From Pseudomonas sp. PDM04 (GTDB lineage Bacteria > Pseudomonadota > Gammaproteobacteria > Pseudomonadales > Pseudomonadaceae): a stretch of 64,000 nt of DNA. Location of the stretch: positions 62,001 to 126,000 of the forward strand of contig NZ_JACVAI010000001.1 of NCBI RefSeq assembly GCF_014851765.1, read 5' to 3'. A model generated the notes under the pieces. The model was not told where the DNA came from. It was given only the letters and a program-made list of their open reading frames with translations, and did no database searches. Positions 1-7,062 of this stretch are shown piece after piece. Each line of letters begins with the position of its first letter. The stretch's first letter is position 1. The position numbers and the translations under genes are program-made.

Positions 1-265
1 GAGGTGTACGACTGCTGCCGTTCTCGGCCAGCATCTGCCCCTGCGGCGTACGACTGCTGCCGTTCTCGGCCAGCATCTGCCCCTGCGGCGTACGACTGGC
101 GCCGTCCTGGGCCAGGAAATCATTGGCGCCCTGCTCCTTCACCGGAGTCAGCTGGAAGCAGGTGCTGCTGCCGCAGGTACTGCGTTCAACGGTGGCGTTG
201 GCGTGGGCGGCGGTGCCGGCCAGGGCGAAGGCTGCAGCGGTCAGAAAGCGTGAGAGGTTGTTCAT
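1..265 (-). CDS. Secreted protein with 14-residue tandem repeats (3' end outside window)
   Basis: This gene is cut by the window start; only the first 88 codons are visible. The ATG at 265 opens a Sec signal peptide (MNNLSRFLTAAAFALAGTAAHA) that probably ends after AHA. A short mature region with two Cys follows, then the repeat SRTPQGQMLAENGS. Two units of 42 bp (7-48 and 49-90) are identical at the DNA level, and a diverged unit (SRTPQ preceded by ANDFLAQDGA) comes before them; a further unit continues off the edge. I do not recognise the family. It lies downstream of, and in the same direction as, the DUF2790 gene. Perfect DNA repeats suggest recent expansion and length variation between strains. 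Confidence 0.7.
   Translation of the reverse strand, partial: MNNLSRFLTAAAFALAGTAAHANATVERSTCGSSTCFQLTPVKEQGANDFLAQDGASRTPQGQMLAENGSSRTPQGQMLAENGSSRTP
7..90. repeat. Perfect 42-bp tandem repeat, coding
   Basis: Two back-to-back identical 42-bp units (7-48, 49-90) lie inside the secreted-protein gene, each encoding 14 residues in frame. A third unit is only partly conserved (from 91), and the array continues beyond the window start. Confidence 0.9.
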
Positions 266-313
266 GGTGTTCTTCCTGTTTTATAGGGGATTGACGTGCG
301 CTCAGGGCAGCAC

Positions 314-574
314 TCAGTTGTCCGAGTTGCATTCGGCAAATTTGCGGTAGTCCAGGACCTGGGTCTTGTCATGGGAGTCCAGGTAGGTCAGCTGGGCATT
401 CACAATCCCGCAGGAATCCGAGGCGTCCTGTTTCAGCGACACCACTTTCTTGATGTCCAGGTGCGTGCCGTAGGTGTAGGTTTTCTCGCTGACATCGGCT
501 TCGGCACGGGCCGACAGGGTGCAGACGTTCAGTGCGGCAAACAGGCATGCGGCGTAGATGGCTTTGGTGTTCAT
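314..574 (-). CDS. DUF2790 family small secreted protein
   Basis: An 86-residue protein beginning MNTKAIYAACLFAALNVC with a signal peptide cleaved around ARA. The mature part (TYTYGTHLDIKKVVS, then SCGIVNAQLTYLDSHDKTQVLDYRKFAEC) matches the DUF2790 family, which is abundant in Pseudomonas and of unknown function. Upstream in-frame extension to 844 is possible but unlikely: the internal ATG at 574 fits the signal peptide and family length. Two conserved Cys could form a disulfide. The gene is divergent from the response regulator at 868 and shares its motif-rich intergenic region, so joint control is plausible. Confidence 0.85.
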   Translation of the reverse strand: MNTKAIYAACLFAALNVCTLSARAEADVSEKTYTYGTHLDIKKVVSLKQDASDSCGIVNAQLTYLDSHDKTQVLDYRKFAECNSDN

Positions 575-655
575 GCTGAGTTCCTCAAGGTTGCAATGGG
601 TTTTCGCTTGAGGCGGCTGGGCCTGCCTCGATGGAAGCCATTTAAAACCGCTGAG

Positions 656-803
656 GTATCTCGTCTGTGTCGAAAACCGATGCGTGTAAATCGGTACGTA
701 TCCAGACCGCCTGCGGATACACAGCGATACAAAACCCCGGAAATTTGCCGATTTTAAGTCGGCGTGTATCCGCCGATACACCAGATACACTGCAATACAA
801 ATC
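656..803. promoter_or_regulatory. Cluster of GATACA/TGTATC motifs between DUF2790 gene and response regulator
   Basis: GTATC occurs at 656, 698 and 766, and GATAC at 716, 726, 775 and 784, plus AATACA at 794: seven exact 5-mers in about 135 bp where well under one is expected. Pairs at 716/726 and 784/794 are direct repeats with 10-bp spacing, the usual geometry of OmpR-family sites. 765-780 is a palindrome, TGTATC-N4-GATACA. It probably includes autoregulatory sites of the adjacent response regulator. The binding protein is inferred, not shown. Confidence 0.55.
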
Positions 804-867
804 GTGGCGGGCGCGCGGACAAAGGCTCGATAGACTGCGCGCATCCCCCTTTCTAGAGGCTTGGCCC

Positions 868-1608
868 ATGGAACATGTCGATCACATTCTCATCGTGGAC
901 GATGACCGCGAGATTCGAGAACTGGTAGGCAACTACCTGAAGAAGAACGGCTTGCGCACCACCGTGGTCGCGGACGGACGGCAGATGCGCACATTCCTGG
1001 AATCGACGCCGGTGGACCTGATCGTGCTCGACATCATGATGCCGGGCGACGACGGCCTGGCGCTGTGCCGCGAGATCCGCGCCGGCAAGCACAAGGCCAC
1101 CCCGGTGCTGATGCTCACGGCCCGCAATGATGAAACCGATCGCATCATCGGCCTGGAAATGGGCGCCGACGATTACCTGGTCAAGCCCTTCGCCGCCCGC
1201 GAACTGCTCGCGCGGATCAATGCGGTGTTGCGCCGCACACGCATGCTGCCGCCCAATCTGGTGGTCAGCGAAAGCGGACGCATGCTGGCCTTCGGACGCT
1301 GGCGCCTGGACACGTCGGCCCGCCACCTGCTCGATGAAGACGGCACCATGGTGGCGCTCAGTGGTGCGGAATATCGGCTGCTGCGGGTGTTCCTCGACCA
1401 TCCGCAACGGGTGCTCAACCGTGACCAGTTGCTGAACCTGACCCAGGGTCGCGACGCCGATCTGTTCGACCGTTCCATCGACCTGCTGGTCAGCCGCCTG
1501 CGTCAACGCTTGCTCGACGATGCGCGGGAACCGGCCTACATCAAAACCGTGCGCAGCGAAGGCTATGTGTTTTCCCTGCCAGTGGAAGTCCTGGGTGAAC
1601 CCTCATGA
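868..1608 (+). CDS. OmpR-family response regulator
   Basis: A 246-residue two-domain response regulator. The receiver domain (about 1-120) shows the acidic pair in LIVDDD, the phospho-acceptor Asp55 in VLDIMMPG, and Lys106 in YLVKPF. The C-terminal winged helix (about 145-240) ends in the typical SRLRQRL...IKTVRSEGYVF sequence. The start is the ATG at 868; longer in-frame extensions lack homology. It overlaps the sensor kinase gene by 4 bases (ATGA), so both are translated from one mRNA. The signal and regulon are unknown; GATACA-like direct repeats upstream and at three other promoters in the window are candidate targets. Confidence 0.93.
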   Translation: MEHVDHILIVDDDREIRELVGNYLKKNGLRTTVVADGRQMRTFLESTPVDLIVLDIMMPGDDGLALCREIRAGKHKATPVLMLTARNDETDRIIGLEMGADDYLVKPFAARELLARINAVLRRTRMLPPNLVVSESGRMLAFGRWRLDTSARHLLDEDGTMVALSGAEYRLLRVFLDHPQRVLNRDQLLNLTQGRDADLFDRSIDLLVSRLRQRLLDDAREPAYIKTVRSEGYVFSLPVEVLGEPS

Positions 1609-2912
1609 AGTACTCGCTGCACTGGCCCCGCACCCTGGCCTCGCGCCTGTCGCTGATCTTCCTGATCGGCTTGATCCTGGCCCAGGCGCTGTCCTTTGGC
1701 GCGCAATACTACGAGCGCTACGAAAGCGCGAAAAACACCATGCTGGGCAACCTGGAAACCGACGTCTCGACCTCCATTGCCATTCTCGACCGCCTGCCAC
1801 CCGAGGAGCGCGCGAGCTGGTTGCCACAGCTGGACCGGCGCAACTATCGCTACCTGCTGGACAAGGGTTCGCCCGGCACGGCCATGAGCGACACACCGAT
1901 TGCGGTGACGTCGATCAAGGACGCGATCGGCATGGATTACCCGATGACCGTGACGGACATCCCCGGTCCGATCAAACGTTTCCAGGTTCACTTGAACCTG
2001 ACGGATGGCAGCCCGGTGACCATCGATGTGCGTCCGGCGATGGTGCCGTTGTCGCCATGGTTGCCGTTTGTCCTGCTCGGCCAGCTGGCGCTGCTGATCC
2101 TGTGCACCTGGCTGGCGGTGCGAATTGCCATCCGCCCCCTCACCCGCCTCGCACAGGCCGTGGAAACCCTGGACCCCAACACCCACCCGGTGCACCTGGA
2201 TGAAAAGGGCCCGACCGAAGTCGCCCACGCCGCCATGGCGTTCAACGCCATGCAGGCGCGCATCGCCGCGTATCTCAAGGAACGCATGCAACTGCTGGCG
2301 GCGATCTCCCACGACCTGCAAACGCCCATCACCCGCATGAAACTGCGCGCAGAGTTGATGGACGACTGCAGCGAGAAGGAAAAACTGTGGAATGACCTCG
2401 GCGAAATGGAGCATCTGGTCCGCGAAGGCGTGGCGTATGCCCGCAGCGTCCATGGCGCGACCGAGGAAGCCCGCCGCACCAATCTGGATTCGTTCCTCGA
2501 CAGCCTGGTGTTCGACTATCAGGACATGGGCAAGGACGTACAGCTGTGTGGCAAGAGTGATGCGGTCATCGACACCCGGCCCCATGCGTTGCGCCGGGTG
2601 CTGGTGAACCTGACCGACAACGCGCTGAAATTCGCCGGCGCAGCCGAATTGAAGGTGGAATCGAGCGCCGACGGCAGCCTGTCGGTAAAGGTGATGGACC
2701 GCGGCCCCGGCATCTCCGAAGAGGACCTCGCCCACGTGATGGAGCCGTTCTACCGCGTGGAGAATTCGCGAAACCGCAGCACCGGCGGCACCGGCCTGGG
2801 CCTGGCGATTGCGCAACAACTGGCGATTGCGCTCGGGGGCGCACTGACATTGAGCAATCGCGAAGGTGGCGGCTTGTGCGCACAGTTGAAGCTGCCCGCC
2901 AGCCCCCTGTAG
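1605..2912 (+). CDS. EnvZ-type sensor histidine kinase
   Basis: A 435-residue inner-membrane histidine kinase. TM1 is at about 13-31, a periplasmic region at about 32-150, TM2 at about 152-172, then HAMP, DHp with the phospho-acceptor His236 in AISHDLQTPITRMK, and an HATPase with N box (LVNLTDNALKFA), G1 box (VMDRGPGI) and G2 box (GTGLGLAI). It is the partner of the upstream regulator by 4-bp overlap. The periplasmic domain of about 115 residues gives no clear ligand. The overall build resembles Pseudomonas kinases of the EnvZ/GtrS type, but I do not assign a signal. Confidence 0.92.
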   Translation: MKYSLHWPRTLASRLSLIFLIGLILAQALSFGAQYYERYESAKNTMLGNLETDVSTSIAILDRLPPEERASWLPQLDRRNYRYLLDKGSPGTAMSDTPIAVTSIKDAIGMDYPMTVTDIPGPIKRFQVHLNLTDGSPVTIDVRPAMVPLSPWLPFVLLGQLALLILCTWLAVRIAIRPLTRLAQAVETLDPNTHPVHLDEKGPTEVAHAAMAFNAMQARIAAYLKERMQLLAAISHDLQTPITRMKLRAELMDDCSEKEKLWNDLGEMEHLVREGVAYARSVHGATEEARRTNLDSFLDSLVFDYQDMGKDVQLCGKSDAVIDTRPHALRRVLVNLTDNALKFAGAAELKVESSADGSLSVKVMDRGPGISEEDLAHVMEPFYRVENSRNRSTGGTGLGLAIAQQLAIALGGALTLSNREGGGLCAQLKLPASPL

Positions 2913-3047
2913 GAGCGAGCCTGCTCCTGCAGACGGCGGTGATGACGCGGTGGGAACGGGCTTGCTCGCGAAAAAACAGCCGGGCACGCTGAGCAGTCAG
3001 GCAGTACGCGTTATCGTTGACCACCATCGCGAGCACGCTCGCGATGG
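2909..3047. repeat. REP-type palindromes
   Basis: Two or three degenerate REP units (TAGGAGCGAGCCTGCTCCTGC at 2909-2930, GGGCTTGCTCGCG near 2958-2970, and the palindrome ATCGCGAGC..GCTCGCGAT at 3025-3045) follow the kinase gene. They are likely transcript-end or mobile REP elements. Confidence 0.7.
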
Positions 3048-3116
3048 CGCACGGCAGTGGCCAGGGAAAGCCTCTATATTGTCCGCACCGACTTCATCAT
3101 TGATAAGGACCTGCCA

Positions 3117-3749
3117 ATGGATGAAAACAGAAGGCCCATCAAGACGCGTTCTGCGGGATGGGCCCGGCGCATCACCGACGCCCTGGTGAAACGCAACCTC
3201 TCCCCCAATCAGATTTCCGTGGCGAGCATCGCTTTTGCGCTGTTCGGCATCGTTGCGCTGAACATTGATAACGGAGTGATCGGTTCGATCCTCTGCGCCA
3301 TCGGCATCCAGTTGCGCCTGTTGTGCAACCTGTTCGACGGCATGGTGGCGATTGAAGGCGGCAAGAAATCCGACATCGGCAGCCTCTACAACGAGTTTCC
3401 CGACCGGATCGCCGACAGCCTGCTGCTGGTCGGGCTCGGCTACGCCATCGGCTATCCGGACCTTGGCTGGTGTGCTGCGCTGGCTGCGGCGCTGACCGCC
3501 TATATCAGGGTATTTGGCGGCTCCATCGGCCTGAAGCAGAGTTTCATCGGCCCGATGGCCAAGCAGCACCGGATGGCGGTGATGACCGTGGGGTTGCTGC
3601 TCAATGCCATCGAAACCTCGATTCAAGGCAGCCACTACGTGCTGTCGATCGCGCTGGTCATCATCGCCGTCGGCTCCGTCGCCACTTGCGTCACGCGCAC
3701 GCTGGCCATTGCCAGGCAACTGAAAGGGGCCGTCCATGTGGATCAGTAA
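3117..3749 (+). CDS. CDP-alcohol phosphatidyltransferase family protein (YnbA-like)
   Basis: A 210-residue membrane protein with about six hydrophobic segments. The family signature is D-x2-D-G-x2-A-R-x8-G-x3-D-x3-D; here it reads CNLFDGMVAIEGG followed by GSLYNEFPDRIAD. The first and third Asp are therefore Asn, and the Arg after Ala is Ile. This variant is, from memory, shared with YnbA-like members, so it may mark a distinct subfamily rather than a dead enzyme. The start is the ATG at 3117. It overlaps the acyltransferase gene by 14 bp. With the PlsC-like and CdsA-like genes it forms a compact phospholipid-modifying cassette; the head-group alcohol is unknown. Confidence 0.85.
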   Translation: MDENRRPIKTRSAGWARRITDALVKRNLSPNQISVASIAFALFGIVALNIDNGVIGSILCAIGIQLRLLCNLFDGMVAIEGGKKSDIGSLYNEFPDRIADSLLLVGLGYAIGYPDLGWCAALAAALTAYIRVFGGSIGLKQSFIGPMAKQHRMAVMTVGLLLNAIETSIQGSHYVLSIALVIIAVGSVATCVTRTLAIARQLKGAVHVDQ

Positions 3750-4335
3750 TGCGTTGATCTCTGTCCTGCGCTTTCTCATCGGCGTCACGGCGAGGTGGGA
3801 AAGCCCGCCCGACCTGTCGCGCCAGCGCATCTACTTCGCCAATCACACCAGTCACATGGACACCCTGGCAATCATTGCCGCTCTGCCGCCCGAAGCCCGC
3901 AGGAACGTGAAACCGGTGGCGGCGGCCGATTACTGGGGCAAGAACCGTTTCCTGTCGTACCTCTCGCAACAAGGCTTGAACGCCGTGCTGATCGAACGCA
4001 ACCCAGCCCCCGGCGTCAACGTGCTGGAACCGATTTTCGAGGTGGTGCGTGCCGGCCATTCGATCATCATCTTCCCCGAAGGCACCCGCTCCAGCCAGGC
4101 CCTGCCCGGCCCGTTCAAATCAGGCCTGTACCGGTTGAGCGAGACGTTTCCCGACGTCGACCTGGTGCCGATCTACCTGGAAAACCTGCACCGCTCCATG
4201 CCCAAGGGCAAACACGTGCCGCTGCCGATCATCTGCACGATCCGCATTGGCAACCCGCTGGAGCGAATCGAAGGTGAGGAAAAGCAGCGGTTCCTGGAGC
4301 GTGCCCGTGACGCCATTGTGAGGCTGTCGAAATGA
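3736..4335 (+). CDS. 1-acyl-sn-glycerol-3-phosphate acyltransferase-like (PlsC domain)
   Basis: A 199-residue lysophospholipid acyltransferase domain protein. Block I is FANHTSHMDTL (NHxxxxD catalytic dyad, about residue 36), and block III is IIFPEGTRS (about residue 113), which binds the phosphate. It is shorter than housekeeping PlsC and follows the CDP-alcohol transferase with a 14-bp overlap; the next gene overlaps it by 4 bp (ATGA). It would make phosphatidate for the CdsA-like enzyme encoded next. It acts at the inner membrane. The acyl donor cannot be read from sequence. Confidence 0.88.
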   Translation: MWISNALISVLRFLIGVTARWESPPDLSRQRIYFANHTSHMDTLAIIAALPPEARRNVKPVAAADYWGKNRFLSYLSQQGLNAVLIERNPAPGVNVLEPIFEVVRAGHSIIIFPEGTRSSQALPGPFKSGLYRLSETFPDVDLVPIYLENLHRSMPKGKHVPLPIICTIRIGNPLERIEGEEKQRFLERARDAIVRLSK

Positions 4336-5279
4336 GTCTTGAAGCCAAGTTCCTGTGGTTCTTTTTCGCCATCGCCTGCCTGCTGGCGCTGGCCTCTATC
4401 ATCGGCCGCATGCTGGCCCGGCGCGCGACGTCAGAGAGTTCGGTCTCGACCATCGAAAACCTCAACCAGCGCGTCAATGCCTGGTGGGGGATGGTGATCA
4501 TTTTCTTCGTGTCCTACCAGTTGGGGGGCCACGCGACGGTCGTGCTGTTTGCCTTTATTTCCCTGTTCGCACTCAGGGAATTCATCACCCTGACCCCCAC
4601 GACCCTGGGCGATCACAACGCGCTGTTCTTCGCGTTTTTCATCCTGATCCCCCTGCAATACGTGCTGATCGGTACGCACTGGTATTCGATGTTCACCCTG
4701 CTGATCCCGGTGTACGCCTTCCTGTTGCTGCCGGCGATCGCAGTGCTGAGCCAGGACACGGACGCCTTTCTGGAAAGGACCGCGAAAATCCAGTGGGGGG
4801 TGATGATCTGCATCTACTGCATCAGCCACGCGCCGGCGCTTTTGCTTCTGGACCTGCAAGGCTTCCAGGGACAGAACGCGCTGTTGCTGTTCTACCTGGT
4901 CTTCGTCGTCCAGTTGAGCGATGTGTTGCAGTACGTGTTCGGCAAACTGTTCGGCAGACACAAGGTGGCGCCGCTGGTCAGTCCGTCGAAAACCGTGGAA
5001 GGCCTGGTCGGTGGCGGGTTGTCGGCGACCTTGATCGGTGGCTGCATGTTCTGGATGACGCCGTTCAACTTCTGGCAATCGCTGCTGATGTCGTTCGTCA
5101 TCGTGGCGATGGGTTTCCTCGGCGGTCTGGTGATGTCGGCGATCAAGCGCAGCCTGAGCGCCAAGGACTGGGGCACCATGATCAAGGGCCATGGCGGCAT
5201 GCTCGATCGCATGGACTCGATCTGCTTCGCCGCGCCGATCTTCTTTCACCTGACGCGGTATTTCTTTTCCGTCCCTTGA
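4332..5279 (+). CDS. Phosphatidate cytidylyltransferase (CdsA family, YnbB-like)
   Basis: A 315-residue polytopic membrane enzyme that would make CDP-diacylglycerol from phosphatidate and CTP. About eight transmembrane helices lead to the CdsA signature around residues 210-285: GRHKVAPLVSPSKTVEGLVGG and, near the end, KRSLSAKDWGTMIKGHGGMLDRMDS with the conserved DR. It is the third gene of the cassette, coupled by ATGA overlap. The set (CDP-alcohol transferase, PlsC, CdsA) resembles the E. coli ynbAB arrangement and looks like an accessory copy beside the housekeeping cdsA. Confidence 0.9.
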   Translation: MSLEAKFLWFFFAIACLLALASIIGRMLARRATSESSVSTIENLNQRVNAWWGMVIIFFVSYQLGGHATVVLFAFISLFALREFITLTPTTLGDHNALFFAFFILIPLQYVLIGTHWYSMFTLLIPVYAFLLLPAIAVLSQDTDAFLERTAKIQWGVMICIYCISHAPALLLLDLQGFQGQNALLLFYLVFVVQLSDVLQYVFGKLFGRHKVAPLVSPSKTVEGLVGGGLSATLIGGCMFWMTPFNFWQSLLMSFVIVAMGFLGGLVMSAIKRSLSAKDWGTMIKGHGGMLDRMDSICFAAPIFFHLTRYFFSVP

Positions 5280-5300
5280 TGTCAGGTCCCCCCGCCCTCA

Positions 5301-5326
5301 GTGGGAGCGAGCAGGCTCGCTCCCAC
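5301..5326. repeat. REP hairpin between convergent genes
   Basis: A perfect inverted repeat, GTGGGAGCGAG-CAGG-CTCGCTCCCAC, lies between the convergent cdsA-like gene and bufC. It is a REP element that may also stop transcription from both sides. Confidence 0.8.
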
Positions 5327-5337
5327 AAAAGGGCCGC

Positions 5338-6093
5338 TCAAGCCAGACCCACCACCCCTTCCCCATGCATCTGGCGCAACAACGCCGCACCGCTCTCGAT
5401 GAACATCGGCGAGCCGACCGCTTGCGCTTCCACAGCCAACCCTTGCAACTGTTCGCGCCCGGTCAATTGAGGAAACTCGGTGATCCGCTGCAACAGCCGC
5501 CACGCCAGCGGGCTCAACTCGGAAAACTTCACGTTCCAGTCTTCGGCCCGGCGCACCAGCAACAGCGTCGGCTGGCCCGGTGGTGCGTCAGGTTGATAAT
5601 CCGGGCCGACGAGTTGCACCGGCCAGGCGTACGCCAGGGGCCAGGCCAGCGGTGAAACCTGCAATGCGCACTCGAGTAACTGCCCGGCGTCGCTGGCCGG
5701 CAACGGCTCGGCCTCGGACTGCTGCAACGCCATCTCGACCCATTCATAGTGCGCCAGTTCCACCATGAACGGTGGCCAGTCCCCATCGCTCAACCCGGGC
5801 GGCTGGGCCGCCAGGAACTCGACGAACTCCTGGGCAATCTCGCCGAATTTCGGCGTGCTCGCGCGGTAATCACGCAAAAAGATGCGCATCAGCGAACGCC
5901 AGCGCGCCTCACCGAGCACCTTGATCAGCACCGGAAACGTGCCACTGAGCAACAGCGACAGGTTGTTGAAGATCAGGTCGCGGTAGACCTGCGCCCGCGC
6001 CACGTCCATCCCGGCCGGCGGCGCACAATGATCGGGGTCGCGCAGGTAGCGACCCAGGGTGTTCTGCTCTTGAAACAACACTGATTTATCCAT
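5338..6093 (-). CDS. bufC: HvfC/BufC family protein (DUF2063), partner of MNIO enzyme
   Basis: A 251-residue soluble protein with the N-terminal DNA-binding-like fold of DUF2063 (MDKSVLFQEQNTLGRYLRDP; ARAQVYRDLIFNNLSLLLSGTFPVL). In bufferin and methanobactin-type pathways this family pairs with a DUF692 multinuclear iron oxygenase and presents the precursor peptide. The ATG at 6093 is preceded by the bufB stop with a 2-bp gap, indicating a two-gene operon. Extension to 6231 would overlap bufB and is rejected. I see no precursor gene next to it, which is unusual. Confidence 0.85.
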   Translation of the reverse strand: MDKSVLFQEQNTLGRYLRDPDHCAPPAGMDVARAQVYRDLIFNNLSLLLSGTFPVLIKVLGEARWRSLMRIFLRDYRASTPKFGEIAQEFVEFLAAQPPGLSDGDWPPFMVELAHYEWVEMALQQSEAEPLPASDAGQLLECALQVSPLAWPLAYAWPVQLVGPDYQPDAPPGQPTLLLVRRAEDWNVKFSELSPLAWRLLQRITEFPQLTGREQLQGLAVEAQAVGSPMFIESGAALLRQMHGEGVVGLA

Positions 6094-6095
6094 GG

Positions 6096-6920
6096 TTAAA
6101 AGCCTTGTGCCAGGCGGCGGATGGTCTGCAACTCGGCGACCAGTTCCGCGAAGGCGGGAAAATTGAAATCGCGTTCCAGCAGCGTCGGTTGCGCGCCAAA
6201 GCGAGCGTAGGCCTCGGCCAGCAACGACCACACCACGGGCTTCACGGAGGCGCCATGGGTATCGATTTTCAAGGTGTCCGACTCATCGAAATGCCCGGCC
6301 ACATGCATCGCCACCACCCGGCCCGCCTCGATGCCGGCCAGGAAGGTCTGCGGATCGACGCCGTGGTTGATCGAGTTGACGTACAGGTTGTTGACGTCCA
6401 GCAACAGGTCGCAATCGGCTTCGCGCAACACCGCGTTGGTGAAGGTCACCTCGTCCATGTCCTGCCGGGGCGCGGCGTAATAGGAGACGTTTTCCACCGC
6501 CAAACGCCGCCCGAGGATGTCCTGGGCCTGGCGGATGCGCGCGGCGACGTGGTGCACCGCCTCTTCGGTAAAGGGCAGCGGCAACAAGTCATAGAGGTGG
6601 CCGTCATCGCTGCAGTAGCTCAGGTGCTCGCTGTACAGCGGCACGTTGTAGTGATCGAGGAACAGCCGCACTTCCTTGAGGAACCCGACGTCCAGCGGCG
6701 CCGGACCGCCCAGCGACAGGGAGAGGCCGTGACAGGACAGCGGATAGCGCTCGGCCAGGGCGCGCAAGGCGGCGCCGTGGGCGCCGCCGATGCCGATCCA
6801 GTTCTCCGGTGCAACTTCCAGAAAGTCGAAGTCGCCCGCCGCAGCGGCCTGCAGGTCTTTCATCAGTCCGCGACGCAAGCCCAGTCCGACGCTGGCCCGG
6901 GGGGTAGTGAGAGAAGTCAT
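6096..6920 (-). CDS. bufB: HvfB/BufB family multinuclear non-heme iron oxidase (MNIO, DUF692)
   Basis: A 274-residue TIM-barrel enzyme of the MNIO family, which modifies cysteines in peptide precursors, for example in copper-binding bufferins. Metal-ligand type residues appear in [48 protein letters not shown] and LLERD, as in characterised members. Length is normal. It is first in a two-gene operon with bufC. The 142 bp upstream carry two TGTATCG motifs but no obvious DUF2282-type precursor, so the substrate must be encoded elsewhere or be unrecognised. Confidence 0.88.
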   Translation of the reverse strand: MTSLTTPRASVGLGLRRGLMKDLQAAAAGDFDFLEVAPENWIGIGGAHGAALRALAERYPLSCHGLSLSLGGPAPLDVGFLKEVRLFLDHYNVPLYSEHLSYCSDDGHLYDLLPLPFTEEAVHHVAARIRQAQDILGRRLAVENVSYYAAPRQDMDEVTFTNAVLREADCDLLLDVNNLYVNSINHGVDPQTFLAGIEAGRVVAMHVAGHFDESDTLKIDTHGASVKPVVWSLLAEAYARFGAQPTLLERDFNFPAFAELVAELQTIRRLAQGF

Positions 6921-6968
6921 GATGTCGATCTCAAGTGGTCAGTACGTATTCACAGTTAACCCAATCGA

Positions 6969-7018
6969 TGTATCGGGCCTGTGTGGCGTACCGACGGAAA
7001 ATCACCACGGTTGTATCG
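6969..7018. promoter_or_regulatory. TGTATCG pair upstream of bufB
   Basis: TGTATCG occurs at 6969-6975 and 7012-7018 (CGATACA on the bufB strand), 43 bp apart, about 50 and 95 bp upstream of the bufB start. The same core and nearly the same spacing (42-43 bp) occur before the response regulator and the methyltransferase. Confidence 0.4.
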
Positions 7019-7024
7019 CCGGCG

Positions 7025-7050
7025 GGTCTGTACACATTGGGGTACAGACC
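7025..7050. repeat. 9-bp inverted repeat between fmdA and bufB
   Basis: GGTCTGTAC and GTACAGACC flank an 8-base loop, just after the fmdA stop (minus strand). There is no T-tract, so it is a weak terminator at best; an operator is also possible. Confidence 0.5.
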
Positions 7051-7062
7051 TGCCAACGAGGG

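Noticed and set aside
1..90. CRISPR-like tandem repeats at the window start
   Set aside because: Units are contiguous with no spacers and stay in one reading frame after a signal peptide; this is a coding tandem repeat.
7025..7050. Rho-independent terminator for fmdA
   Set aside because: Good 9-bp arms but no T-tract on either strand; listed only as an inverted repeat.
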